DNA of 64,000 nucleotides from the NCBI GenBank assembly GCA_947247005.1, contig OX365949.1:4226001-4290000 (forward strand), read 5' to 3'. Source of the DNA: Spisula solida. Taxonomy: Eukaryota; Mollusca; Bivalvia; Venerida; Mactridae. The notes under the pieces were generated by a model. That model was not told the DNA's origin, did no database searches, and was given only the letters and a program-made list of their open reading frames with translations. This document shows, piece by piece, positions 26,030-38,300 of the stretch. Within the stretch, counting starts at the first letter, position 1; every line of letters begins with the position of its first letter. The position numbers and the translations under genes were made by a program.

Positions 26030-26190
26030 TTGGTTACGAAGTTACGAATCTGGAGCAAGCCGTTTCCAAAAGGCGCTACCGAGCGCTTTCCTACGTCTAT
26101 GCAACCTATCGAAGCGGTTCGTTGCACAAGAAAGCGCTCGATAGCGGTTTGATACGAAATATTGGGTACAAAGTAACGAAAGACGATAAA
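26030..26190. mobile_element. Hairpin MITE
   Basis: GCGCTACCGAGCGCTTTC with ATGCAACC downstream pairs with GTTGCACAAG and AAAGCGCTCGATAGCG. Weaker pairing continues outward (GGTTACGAAG against the inverse of AGTAACG). Overlapping frames on both strands are consequences of the hairpin. Confidence 0.5.
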
Positions 26191-27590
26191 AACCTGCCAT
26201 CGTTTGTCAGTCCGAATGAACATTTGTCAGCCCGATCAAAATGAAAATATATCTGTCTGTGGATAATACACGTTTTTCAATTTGTTTAATTCTAGGTCTA
26301 CTTAATTCAGGGGTAACTAATTTAAAAATGAATAATTAGATATAAACACAGATAACAACTGATTTCAAATAGGCCTTATTTGATATTTTACCTTTTTTTA
26401 ATGGGTTGCATGAGCATACCAGATAGTACTTTTGTTCAAAAGAAAAGGCTATTTTCATTTCAATTAATCAAATTACGATTAAATATCAAACATCTTTAAT
26501 CTTAATCACCTTTTTTTGTTAAATAAACCCTGCAAATCGTCACAACATAAAAGAGATTCAGACGGAAAATTACGGGTTTTATTGTATCCAATAACGACAA
26601 CAACAACATGTAATTAGTTTTCGCGACCTTTATCCCGCGAATATTTTTGACGATTTTGGAGGGATTTTTTATTACTTCTCGGCGAGGAATTACGAAAATG
26701 CATTTGTTTTACTTTCTTTACAATAACCTACAACTACGATGTGGATTATCACCGTCCGGTCCAGATACGTAACTTTAATTAATTGTATTGCAAACTTTGC
26801 GATGGGAAATAACCGATAAATAGTCTTTTTTATTAGATTTTCTTAAGATTGGTTGATATTTCGCGCATATGAACGATTCCCGCTCGACTACTTCGTTATC
26901 TCAGAGTAATCATGTGTCTCATAACAGTTTGTAGCATCGTTTATGCACTGAAAATGTTAAAATGTCCTTCCGAAGCGGGCAAAAAAATGGCTGCCTTTTT
27001 TGTGTCCAAACATTTAGGAAATAGCCCTCCCCATATAAAAGATTGGTTGCACAGCAACCATGGAAGACTGATAATTATTATCTTTTCTTTTCTAGACAGG
27101 GGCCTACGCTAGTTTTTGGAATATTTTTAAACATCATTAAAAAATAAAAGAAAATTTATGAGCTGCCGAATATCGCATTTTAATTTTTTTTGTTATTCTA
27201 TTGGCAGCCATTTTCTAGTACCTTTGCTTCAGTGCGGGATTTTAACACACATTTTTAGATCCATTAGTGAATTCAAACTCTGACCAAACCACGTGCACAG
27301 GTGTTACCATAAACCGGATCTTATCCGTTGGGCTTGGCCCAACGTATAGTCCGCTAATAATGTTGTCCTTTGAATTTTAAATTAATATGTGTGTTCACTT
27401 TATTGCTCTGCAACTATTTGGTGAATTAGACGAAGCTTGATAAGACTCGTTAGTACTAAGTACGGATATGCACATCAGTGGCATGTTATACTGAGATTGA
27501 ATTGCATCTGTATTCTTTATTTTACATTTATGTTTGCAAACTTTGCACATTTTCCCCGGGTAGGATTTCAACGAAACTGCATAAGACTCC
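26191..27590. other. Intergenic, no supported gene
   Basis: AT-rich. A short palindrome CGTTGGGCTTGGCCCAACG lies near 27330-27348. The 66-codon frame at 26912-27112 is not recognised. Confidence 0.4.
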
Positions 27591-27591
27591 T

Positions 27592-28020
27592 GGCACCAAT
27601 TCCACGAAAAGGCTTAAGTTATTGCTCAGCTGAGACTGCTATTTTAAATTTATTATATGACTACAATTATAGCCTTGCGACGTAGATTACTATAGGAAAC
27701 TGTGTATTTATAGCTAAATAATGATTTATGAGGTGATTTTTGTACGAAATGTTCATAGAAATCCAACAGTAATGAACATTAAAGAACTTCGTACCTGAGC
27801 TTGTTATAACAGAATTAAGTTTTTATTGCAGATGTTTATAACTTTAAAGCAAACAAATTTGTAAAAATCTTATTATGTATTTGTCTATTAAATTGTCGTC
27901 TAACTGTGATAAAACAATATATACAAGTATATTTGAAAGTCATTTAACCAACAAAATATGTTTTTAAAATAGCAGTCTCAACTGAACAATAACTTAACTT
28001 TTTTTCGTGGAATTGGGGCC
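27592..28020. mobile_element. 429-bp MITE with roughly 65-bp inverted ends
   Basis: The left end GGCACCAATTCCACGAAAA, followed by CTTAAGTTATTG and GAGACTGCTATTTTAAA, is mirrored by the right end AAATAGCAGTCTCA, CAATAACTTAA, CGTGGAATTGGGGCC. A second hairpin (GTACGAAATGTTCAT against ATGAACATTAAAGAACTTCGTAC-type arms) lies inside at about 27742-27793. No coding potential; target duplication not resolved. Confidence 0.65.
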
Positions 28021-28364
28021 AAAACTATCATGACTGTACATGCATCAATAAGGGAATTTCTTGTTTTATTCATTACCTTCAGTGATAGAACTTTTAATTC
28101 CAATGGTTGCTTTTGATATTGCTGTTGTTTTGGTTAATGTTTCCATTGTTGTTTCTGATGCTGTGGTTTTATTTTTGAGAAGCATACTCCTTATCCGAGT
28201 GATTAATGCATTCATTTGGTGTGTCTGATTTGCATCTAGTTATGTTTCTGTTTTTACATTACCGGTTGGCGAGACATAAATAAGTTAAATAATGGAACAT
28301 GTGACCCTACATGCCCAGTGTGTATCTCTAAAGGATATGAGTCGAGCAAATGTACCCAGAAAGC

Positions 28365-28446
28365 TCGTGTCGTGTCGTGTCGTGTCGTGTCGTGTCGTGT
28401 CGTGTCGTGTCGTGTCGTGTCGTGTCGTGTCGTGTCGTGTCGTGTC
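28365..28446 (+). repeat. (CGTGT)n microsatellite
   Basis: About 16 uninterrupted copies of CGTGT. The 60-codon frame across it is an artefact. Confidence 0.95.
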
Positions 28447-29110
28447 TTATTTGTGCTATTGGTTAGCCCTTTAGAAAGAGGTGCAAATAAATAGATAAAT
28501 TATAGATAGAGAACTTACTAAGGTGATGACGTAGTCTGAGATCAAAGTGACCCGATTAATTGTACTCTATCTGTTTTATATCATAGTTCAAATGATTGGT
28601 GAGTAGGCTTGATGGTACAAATGAACGACCAGTATCAGTGTTACCATGTGTATCTAACTCTTTCCCAGTGCAGTATTGTGCTTATTGCACTATGCTCCGC
28701 CGTTACTATGCTACATACACTTATAGTAACCTAACTTGGTAGTAAAAAGTTTAAGTAACTCTGTATTTTGATTGCTTAAAAGAATAAGGTCATTAGTACA
28801 AAAATGCTTCTTAGAGAAAACACGAAAAAAACCTCTCTGAAAACTAGTCTTCACCTTTGGTAAAACAATCTTTTTCTACTTAACTTTGGTCAACATGACC
28901 TTTTCCGATTTTCATGAAATAGGTTCATAAGAAGCGCATTATGACGTAGAACCCAAATATATATGGACCTTGTAAGGTCACTTACGACCTTCTTCTTCTA
29001 AGCGAGCGATTTGTCTCTAATACTCCTCTAATAAACCATAGTCTATAAATGACTTGGTCAAATAAATAATACTAGTAGAGTAAACAAGACACAACCCAGT
29101 TTGAACGATA
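28447..29110. other. Region downstream of the carboxypeptidase gene
   Basis: No exon or repeat recognised. It lies beyond the likely 3' end of the minus-strand gene. Confidence 0.4.
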
Positions 29111-29111
29111 T

Positions 29112-29117
29112 TTTAAT
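29112..29117 (-). promoter_or_regulatory. Candidate polyadenylation signal ATTAAA
   Basis: Minus-strand ATTAAA about 50 bases past the TAA of the carboxypeptidase gene. It is the common variant of AATAAA; assignment is by position only. Confidence 0.4.
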
Positions 29118-29166
29118 AACAATGTTTCTTTTACATAGGCTGATATTACGAGAGCGACTTTTGAAA

Positions 29167-29369
29167 TTATTTACCAGAGTTTAATATTTGGTTGTGCATA
29201 GTATTGCAGAAAGCCAAAAAGCCTTCGAAGAATTCCGACGCCGTCGGCGTGATTAATGATGTCGGCAACACGAAGCCGTATCGTCCGGTGTCCCTGAGTT
29301 CAATAGTGTAAGCATATTTTATATTGGCCCCACCCTTGGCGTAATCATCCGATCCTCCAGCGGCTGCGT
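29167..29369 (-). CDS. Carboxypeptidase exon 11 (last; catalytic Glu, specificity Asp)
   Basis: The acceptor reads CATTACAG, after which the exon completes the split codon for Tyr368. It encodes [11 protein letters not shown], the B-type pocket with Asp375, then [16 protein letters not shown] with Glu391, and ends LNSGK before TAA at 29169-29167. It is 203 nt long and separated from exon 10 by a 7.9-kb intron packed with repeats. Confidence 0.92.
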
Positions 29370-32300
29370 CTGTAATGAATAATGTATACTTACAGTATTA
29401 CCTTCAGTGTAGTTACTGTCCAGCCAATCCCAAGTCTCTAACATTTGCACTATAGTTATATATATAAATAAATGATGGTGTAAAATGAACGCGTAAAGTT
29501 TTAATATTATGTCGGAAAAAAGCGTTATTAGTTATAACAAATAAAAATATAAGATTACAATGACCGAAAGAATCTTTATAATTATATTTATTAACAAAAC
29601 AGCTACAAGCTAAAAGTTTAAAGTGACACAAGCAAATTTACATCATTACAAGGGCCGTAACTTTTCAAATATTGGTAGAATCGGAAATATATAAAGGTGC
29701 ACAACAATACTTAAGTTAATCATGATAAAAACTTATCCAATAAAGATTATTTTTACCATTGTTCACAGTGAATTAATTAACTTAATCAAAGGGAAACAAT
29801 CGTTGTATACGCATAGTATTGTATAACATCTCGTAAACCGATACAACGATAAGTCGGATGAGCGGTGCCACATCAATAATTTCGCACATACAATACAAGT
29901 GGTAAACAAGATATGTTTGTAAAACACGTATGTCACCATGGCAGTCCAATAGTCAGAAATGGTGAAGGTCGCAGTGACCTTGACCTTTGACCTACTGACC
30001 TCAAAATCAATAGGGGTCATTCTACTGTTGCTGACCACCATCCATGTAAATATCCTAGGTCAAAGCGTTCTTGACCATTTTATACGACCGACAGACAGAC
30101 CGACCAACAGACATATGCAAAGCAATATACCCCCTCTTAAAGATGGGGGGGGGGGGGGCATAATTAAATATCCATTTGTATCGTGCGCATAATTATATAT
30201 TCGTATTGATAAGCTATTTTTGTAATTGAATATATGTGTTTCATAAGCCAAATGTCTAACATATTTTGAATATAAAGTGTTAACCGTAACTCTTTAATAA
30301 AACTGAACACTAATAATACAATCGCTCTGGTTCGAATAAAAGGAAATTAAAACATGACTTGATAAATAATTTATACCATTATCAAATGAAATAATAAGAC
30401 ATAGCAAATGAAAATAGATAAACAACATAAATGTACAAAATATACAATATTCATTTCTATTTTACTACACACAGGGAACCCAACAATGCATGGTGTACAG
30501 TACGACCTAGATACTTACTCTATCCTGTCTATCAACTTACTACACACAGGGAACCAACAATGCATGGTGTACAGTACGACCTGGATACATACTCTATCCT
30601 GTCTATCAACTTACTACACACAGGGAATCAACAATGTATGGTGTACAGTACGACCTGGATACTTACTCTATCCTGTCTATCAACTTACTACACACAGGGA
30701 ACCAACAATGCATGGTGTACAGTACGACCTGGATACATACTCTATCCTGTCTATCAACTTACTACACACAGGGAATCAACAATGTATGGTGTACAGTACG
30801 ACCTAGATACTTACTCTATCCTGTCTATCAACTTACTACACACAGGGAACCAACAATGCATGGTGTACAGTACGACCTGGATACATACTCTATCCTGTCT
30901 ATCAACTTACTACACACAGGGAACCAACAATGCATGGTGTACAGTACGACCTAGATACATACTCTATCCTGTCTATCAACTTACTACACACAGGGAACCC
31001 AACAATGCATGGTGTACAGTACGACCTGGATACTTACTCTATCCTGTCTATCAACTTACTACACACAGGGAACCCAACAATGCATGGTGTACAGTACGAC
31101 CTGGATACTTACTCTATCCTGTCTATCAACTTACTACACACAGGGAACCCAACAATGCATGGTGTACAGTACGACCTGGATACATACTTTATCCTGTCTA
31201 TCAACTTACTACACACAGGGAACCCAACAATGCATGGTGTACAGTACGACCTAGATACTTACTCTATCCTGTCTATCAACTTACTACACACAGGGAACCA
31301 ACAATGCATGGTGTACAGTACGACCTGGATACATACTCTATCCTGTCTATCAACTTACTACACACAGGGAATCAACAATGTATGGTGTACAGTACGACCT
31401 GGATACTTACTCTATCCTGTCTATCAACTTACTACACACAGGGAACCAACAATGCATGGTGTACAGTACGACCTGGATACATACTCTATCCTGTCTATCA
31501 ACTTACTACACACAGGGAATCAACAATGTATGGTGTACAGTACGACCTAGATACTTACTCTATCCTGTCTATCAACTTACTACACACAGGGAACCAACAA
31601 TGCATGGTGTACAGTACGACCTGGATACATACTCTATCCTGTCTATCAACTTACTACACACAGGGAACCAACAATGCATGGTGTACAGTACGACCTAGAT
31701 ACATACTCTATCCTATCTATCAACTTACTACACACAGGGAATCAACAATGTATGGTGTACAGTACGACCTGGATACATACTCTATCCTGTCTATCAACTT
31801 ACTACACACAGGGAACCAACAATGCATGGTGTACAGTACGACCTGGATACTTACTCTATTCTGTCTATCAACTTACTACACACAGGGAACCAACAATGCA
31901 TGGTGTACAGTACGACCTGGATACATACTCTATCCTGTCTATCAACTTACTACACACAGGGAACCCAACAATGCATGGTGTACAGTACGACCTGGATACT
32001 TACTCTATCCTATCTATCAACTTACTACACACAGGGAACCAACAATGCATGGTGTACAGTACGACCTGGATACATACTCTATCCTGTCTATCAACTATAT
32101 ACATGTAATACAGTATAGTTAACAATTACCATTCCGTTATTTTCAAATTTAGCTAGGTTTTATTCTGCGCTTGTTTACCTACATTATGTCTGAGAGCGGA
32201 AAGGAAAATATTTTAGACTGATGAGTGATCGCTTTGAACAAAGGGTCCTTTAGTTGGTCTGATTCATTGACATTGATTAAAAAAGCTTAATATCAAACAT

Positions 32301-35300
32301 GATCATTACTTTTATGCGGTAATATTGGGCCACATCATTTGTTTTAAATTGTCAATGTTATCTAACCATTTTAGTAACGCGTTCTGAATGTGAGTCTTTA
32401 AACTCTTTTACTAGCCATGGGCTATTAGATATTATTCGTATATAATTCGCATTAAAATGTCTACGTTAAAGCAGGATGCGTGAGATAGCATCTTAACTGA
32501 TTGTTATCCGATACATTAAAGTCAACCTCATGTTGTCATATTTTCAATATTGGTAAACCCTTTGTTTTTGAAGTAATTATGCAATAATGTTGTAGCCACG
32601 TTTTAAATGGCTTACAAATTATATAACATGACATTTGATTGGCTAAGAACGTTTTAAGTATTTTGTAACGTGTAATTTGATTGGTCAAAAGCTTTTAACA
32701 TTTATTTTCTATGATTTGAAAATAATGTATATTAAGTAAGATTTGATTTAGACTATATATAGATACAAAAAAGTAATGATGTAGGACTAAGACAGTTATG
32801 ATGTAGGTTTTAAAAAGTTAGCGAAAGTGGAGTTCCACTCTGCTACGCTAATTTACGAACTTAGTGTGTTTAAAACCATATTTGTTAGTTGTTATTTACT
32901 TTGAGAAAGGACGAAAAATAAAAATAGTAAAACTGACGGTGGATTTGTCATAACTTATTTAGTTGAGACTTTGTTGTCATATTTGAAATTGTGCTGGATA
33001 AACGCACTGGACTTACAACGTTAGCAGAGCTAAACTGACAGCTCACACAACGCACGGACCAACGGGTTGTTACAAATGAGCTAAATTCCCAAACTGTATA
33101 TCAACGCCTTATTTCAACGGCATTACACTGGCGGAGAAGAGAGGCTAAAATTTGCGGTACCTCACAACATCACAGCCAAGCGAGTGAATTTCTACCAGCG
33201 AATGATCACAGCCAAGCGAATTTTTACCAGCGAGTAACTACTGCCAAGTGAATTTTTAAAGCGAATAAATACAGCCAAACGAATTTCTACCCGTGAGTTA
33301 TTTCAACCAGTGATAATTACAGCAACGTGAATCAGTGCATATTTGTGAAATTAAATAATCATGTTAAATTATATCAGTGTGAGAATACCTATTCTCGAAA
33401 ATTAGGTGTGTTCGAATTTTACTAGAATGAATAACCGGAGATATTCATTGGATTTCCAACATCAACCAAATATGAATTCCATATTGATTACTACGTATAC
33501 CCATGGACTCATTAAATCACGATCGCCACAAGGACGGTGGAAACATGCGTTTAACAAAAACAGTAGACATTAAACTTTGGATGTGTAATTATCAGTGCAC
33601 CTTCTGTGTCGATGAACTTGTACTTATTTTATGTAAATTTTGGTACTTTTATGATATTCACGTCACAGTTGAAAACTGTATTTATTATCATTGACAATGT
33701 TTTAGTCTAACTTTATTATGCATTTGTATTAAAATGCGCGTAATTGTTTCCATACGTAAATTTTTCTAAACCTGTGGTACGTAATAAAGATATCATTAAT
33801 TTATTTTTTACACGATCAGATGATAATTTTGGAATATTAAGTAAATAGTCATCTTAGACATTTTGCAGTTTAGCTAAGATTTATGCGAAAATAGAGAAAT
33901 ATGTCAACTTTAATTTAAAAGTTTAGGCATAATCGGCAACACATGGCATTAAAATGTATGAGAGACATTTAATTAAGTATACATGTACAATATACAATGA
34001 GTTACATTATTTCTAAGGGGGTATGAGTCAGCAATATTAAAAATAATTTATTAACTGTTTTAGGCGGTAATAATTATTTTGTTACTGGTAAAAATGGGTT
34101 AAAGCAGCAATGTTCTTGGTTGTTAAGAGCTCACAAATACTTCTAAGTTTGTATGCATGTTACGTCCTTTCAAATATCGAGGACTTCATGTATAAATAAC
34201 ACTTTGGACCGCAGAATTAATATCATATGATAAATTAAGGAAATTCAGGCTCACTAAGCTCTATTTCAGTCAATCTATTTATTGTGCTACAGTAGCACTT
34301 AATATTGGTCATTGGTTATCCCAATACCATTACGGGTGTATATTTTTTGTGAGAAAGGTGTGAGTGTGTTATATATTCTAATTATTAGTGTGAGTAAGGT
34401 ATTTTTTAACACCTAGTACTGGTATATATCGGATGCAGTATTCTGCAGATGTTGCTTCTATGGTAGATAACAGTCAAATTCTTATATTTTAGTTGACTGG
34501 AGTAGACTGGTGCTGTTTCTGCTTTCCATCGTTCTGTGTCTCCATACGGTATTTTGGAATCAACCTTAAGTGGGCTGCAGTTTAAGAACTTTATAGCTGT
34601 CTTTAATTCACGGGATATATCCACGGGATATAATGCACTCAGCTATTGTGAGCGGGTAGCATAGGCATAAATTAATTAATTGTGCATTTACCAGAACATT
34701 GGGAAATGTAATTATCTAGAATTACATAATATTGCTGATCTCAAAACCCTAGGGATGTGAACTGCATGTATAAAGAATGGAGTGTTGTCCGATATTAATC
34801 AGTTTATAAAAACAACAGGAGACAAGTAAACTAAATAATTGTCTGTCTTATTTACATGATTCTTGAAAAGATTTTACATTGCCACTTTGAATATGTTGGT
34901 AGCATTACTAACTGAAAACGTCCGAATGTTAGGACATGGTCCCAATGAACTGTTGAAATTTGGAAAACTTCGACACTTTCCGGTTTCAGCCTTGCTGAAC
35001 ACTATGTTTATTAACTCTAACATTTGTGGAATAGGCACAATATATTCAATGGCTAATAGATAATGTGACCGTGTACGTGGCTTTATTTGTAACTGCATAT
35101 TTTTTGTATATTTAAGTACTGTTGATAAAATTGGATGACCACTTCATAGGAATGAAGTTAAATACGGGAGGGGAAACTTTTATGCGGTAATATTGGGCCA
35201 CATCATTTGTTTTAAATTGTCAATGTTATCTAACCATTTTAGTAACGCGTTCTGAATGTGAGTCTTTAAACTCTTTTACTAGCCATGGGCTATTAGATAT

Positions 35301-38300
35301 TATTCGTATATAATTCGCATTAAAATGTCTACGTTAAAGCAGGATGCGTGAGATAGCATCTTAACTGATTGTTATCCGATACATTAAAGTCAACCTCATG
35401 TTGTCATATTTTCAATATTGGTAAACCCTTTGTTTTTGAAGTAATTATGCAATAATGTTGTAGCCACGTTTTAAATGGCTTACAAATTATATAACATGAC
35501 ATTTGATTGGCTAAGAACGTTTTAAGTATTTTGTAACGTGTAATTTGATTGGTCAAAAGCTTTTAACATTTATTTTCTATGATTTGAAAATAATGTATAT
35601 TAAGTAAGATTTGATTTAGACTATATATAGATACAAAAAAGTAATGATGTAGGACTAAGACAGTTATGATGTAGGTTTTAAAAAGTTAGCGAAAGTGGAG
35701 TTCCACTCTGCTACGCTAATTTACGAACTTAGTGTGTTTAAAACCATATTTGTTAGTTGTTATTTACTTTGAGAAAGGACGAAAAATAAAAATAGTAAAA
35801 CTGACGGTGGATTTGTCATAACTTATTTAGTTGAGACTTTGTTGTCATATTTGAAATTGTGCTGGATAAACGCACTGGACTTACAACGTTAGCAGAGCTA
35901 AACTGACAGCTCACACAACGCACGGACCAACGGGTTGTTACAAATGAGCTAAATTCCCAAACTGTATATCAACGCCTTATTTCAACGGCATTACATTAAC
36001 ACTGGAAACAGAAGTTTGAGTATATCTAATGGTTGCTCTTTTTGTATATAAAAAAAAATGTTCATAATAATACACCCCATCCCAAACAACATAAAAAGAT
36101 ACACACATTCATTCACTATTCAACACAATAAACAAACACAGCCTTTAAAGCCACATTTCGAAACTTTTTAAACGCAATATGAAACTTTATTATTTGGTTT
36201 AAACAAAAATTACAACTGTTGGGTAAAAAAACGAAATAATTTACAAATAAATATTTTTGTTTAACCGATCTGTCGTTATCAAACGAAATATAAAACATAA
36301 GCGTTATTATTAAAAGTTTCGGAATACACTACGCCGAATTTCTAATTGGCCACCCTATAAAATCTGATACCATGTGATATATTAAATCAATACATATGAA
36401 GTTGCGTTATATTTTTATTACACACGTTAATTTATCGATTTACAAAAATAAAACACGTGTTCATGTGCAAAATCATCCATGCGGAACGGTAAGTGCGAAA
36501 TGGCATTTGTGCACGTAGTGTTCGTGCATGGCATGAAATATGTTTGTATTTGGTTGGAATGTATCCTCTGTGGATTGTCTTTTATGAAAAAAACATTAAA
36601 CTTTGAGAGATTGAATAATGTTGAACTCGTTAATGCCCTCTGAATGATGAGTACCACCAACCAAAACAGCGAAGTGCGCCACATGTGTTTTTAAAAAAAT
36701 GCAAACTCTTTATTTACGTTTAATTTAGCGCAAAATACAATGAAAAACGTGTTTTCCTATCAATGTAAGTAGACATCATCGGGTTTTCGATTATTTGTAT
36801 TCTTCTGCAAACCCTTTTTCTAAGTTATATTTAAAACACGTGGCCAAACAGATATTTGTTGAAGTGTATGCATACAACTGACGACTTGAGCGCGTTGTCA
36901 TTGCTCATTTACGCGAGGTTTTATGTTTTTCATAAAAGGCAATCCACAGAGGATACATTCCAACAAAATATGGACAACTGTCATGCCTTGCACGAGCACC
37001 ACGAGCACCACGTGCACAACAGCTATTTCGCACTAACCGTTCCGCATGGATGATTTTGTACATCAACGCGTGTTTTATTTCTGTACATCGATAGAACAAT
37101 GTCTGGAATGAAAACATAACGCAACTTCATATGTATTGATTGAATATATCACATAGTATCAAATTTTATAGGATGGCCAATTAGAAATTCGGCGTAGTGT
37201 ATGACTTTAGGCTCTCCATACAGCTTGACAACATCAGTGCTGACTTAGATTCTACTTTAATGTATCATACATAAGGTTGTTGTCGTAGGGCCGACTATGT
37301 AATCATTGCCGTAATATTTGAGCGCCACGTGTGTTGCACTTCTAGCTGCAAGTTCCTGAACAAAAGTAAAGCAGAATTATTCAATAATAACAGTAACGAT
37401 TGGCGCCATATGAATGATGTATATATACAGTCGAACTTACGGTAGCTGATTTACACAATGTCGTATTTGGTTTTGGCGAAAGCAGTCCCACATACCATTT
37501 GTATAACCTTATCAAACCTTTTCTCCATACATACTTAAACATTATAACCCATGTACAAGGTGTAAGAAAGGTTCGTTTTCTGGTATAAGAGAGAAATTGA
37601 ACTGTACATAATTGTCATGATAAGCAAAGACGTCGCGTCACACGTTGGAGCTATTCTTCTTCTATCACCTTTCTTACCTCTTGTGAAGTAATAATTTATC
37701 ATTAATTCGTCGCGTAAACTATGTTATGTTACATACCATTTAAAGGACAAACAAATGTCTTACACACATTGTAGATTTTCTGTTAAAATGCTTAATAATG
37801 AAAACGTGTCGTTTATACAAGGGTGCGTTTAACGTACAAAGTACGTTGTAGAGACGCAACGAATTTTTCTATCATTTGAAGAAGAAGTAAATCCACTCTT
37901 TCACTAATAAATCCGTTTCTAAAGACATAATGTTTTGAGTGAAAAGTATTCAAACAACGTACTGCTTGTGTCATGTTCGTAAGTTTACATTATGGAACGG
38001 GTGTTTATGAAGTAAAAGGTTTAACAAGTTTTATACGACTGCACTAAACAACCACCTGGCTGACTGTTGCCTCTCAATGACTGACTAAGCCAATTTGATT
38101 ATACATGGATAACTATTGTGGTAAAGCCATGGATTGGATATACCCATCACCCACGAAGGGATACCGGTATATACACAGGAAGGGATACCGGTATATACCC
38201 AGGAAAGGATACCGGTATATACCCATGAAGGGATACCGGTATATACACAGGAAGGGATACCGGTATATACCCAGGAAGGGATACCGGTATATACACAGGA

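Larger units (their letters stand above)
32315..35995 (+). mobile_element. Non-autonomous LTR retrotransposon (LARD-like)
   Basis: Two 813-bp direct repeats bracket 2055 bp of internal DNA. One base after the left LTR comes TGGCGGAGAAGAGAGG, a plausible primer binding site since such sites start TGG. Just before the right LTR is the purine tract GGGAGGGGAAAC. The interior has no gag or pol; it starts with decayed roughly 35-bp repeats containing ACAGCCAAGCGAAT and is otherwise AT-rich. Bases flanking the outer ends do not give a clear 4-6 bp duplication under TG...CA borders. The element lies in intron 10, antisense to the gene. Which tRNA primes it is unknown. Confidence 0.8.

Noticed and set aside
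30634..31698. [16 protein letters not shown] peptide resembling part of a carboxypeptidase exon
   Set aside because: I first suspected an amplified copy of exon 10. The true exon 10 is at 37271-37355 and gives an exact in-frame join, and the array is on the opposite strand.
30431..32122. 563-codon plus-strand open frame
   Set aside because: It is a translation of the 74/75-bp minisatellite, antisense to the carboxypeptidase gene and within its intron 10.
34406..35098. Short frames inside the LTR element as gag/pol remnants
   Set aside because: No zinc knuckle, protease, reverse transcriptase or integrase motif is visible; the interior looks non-coding.
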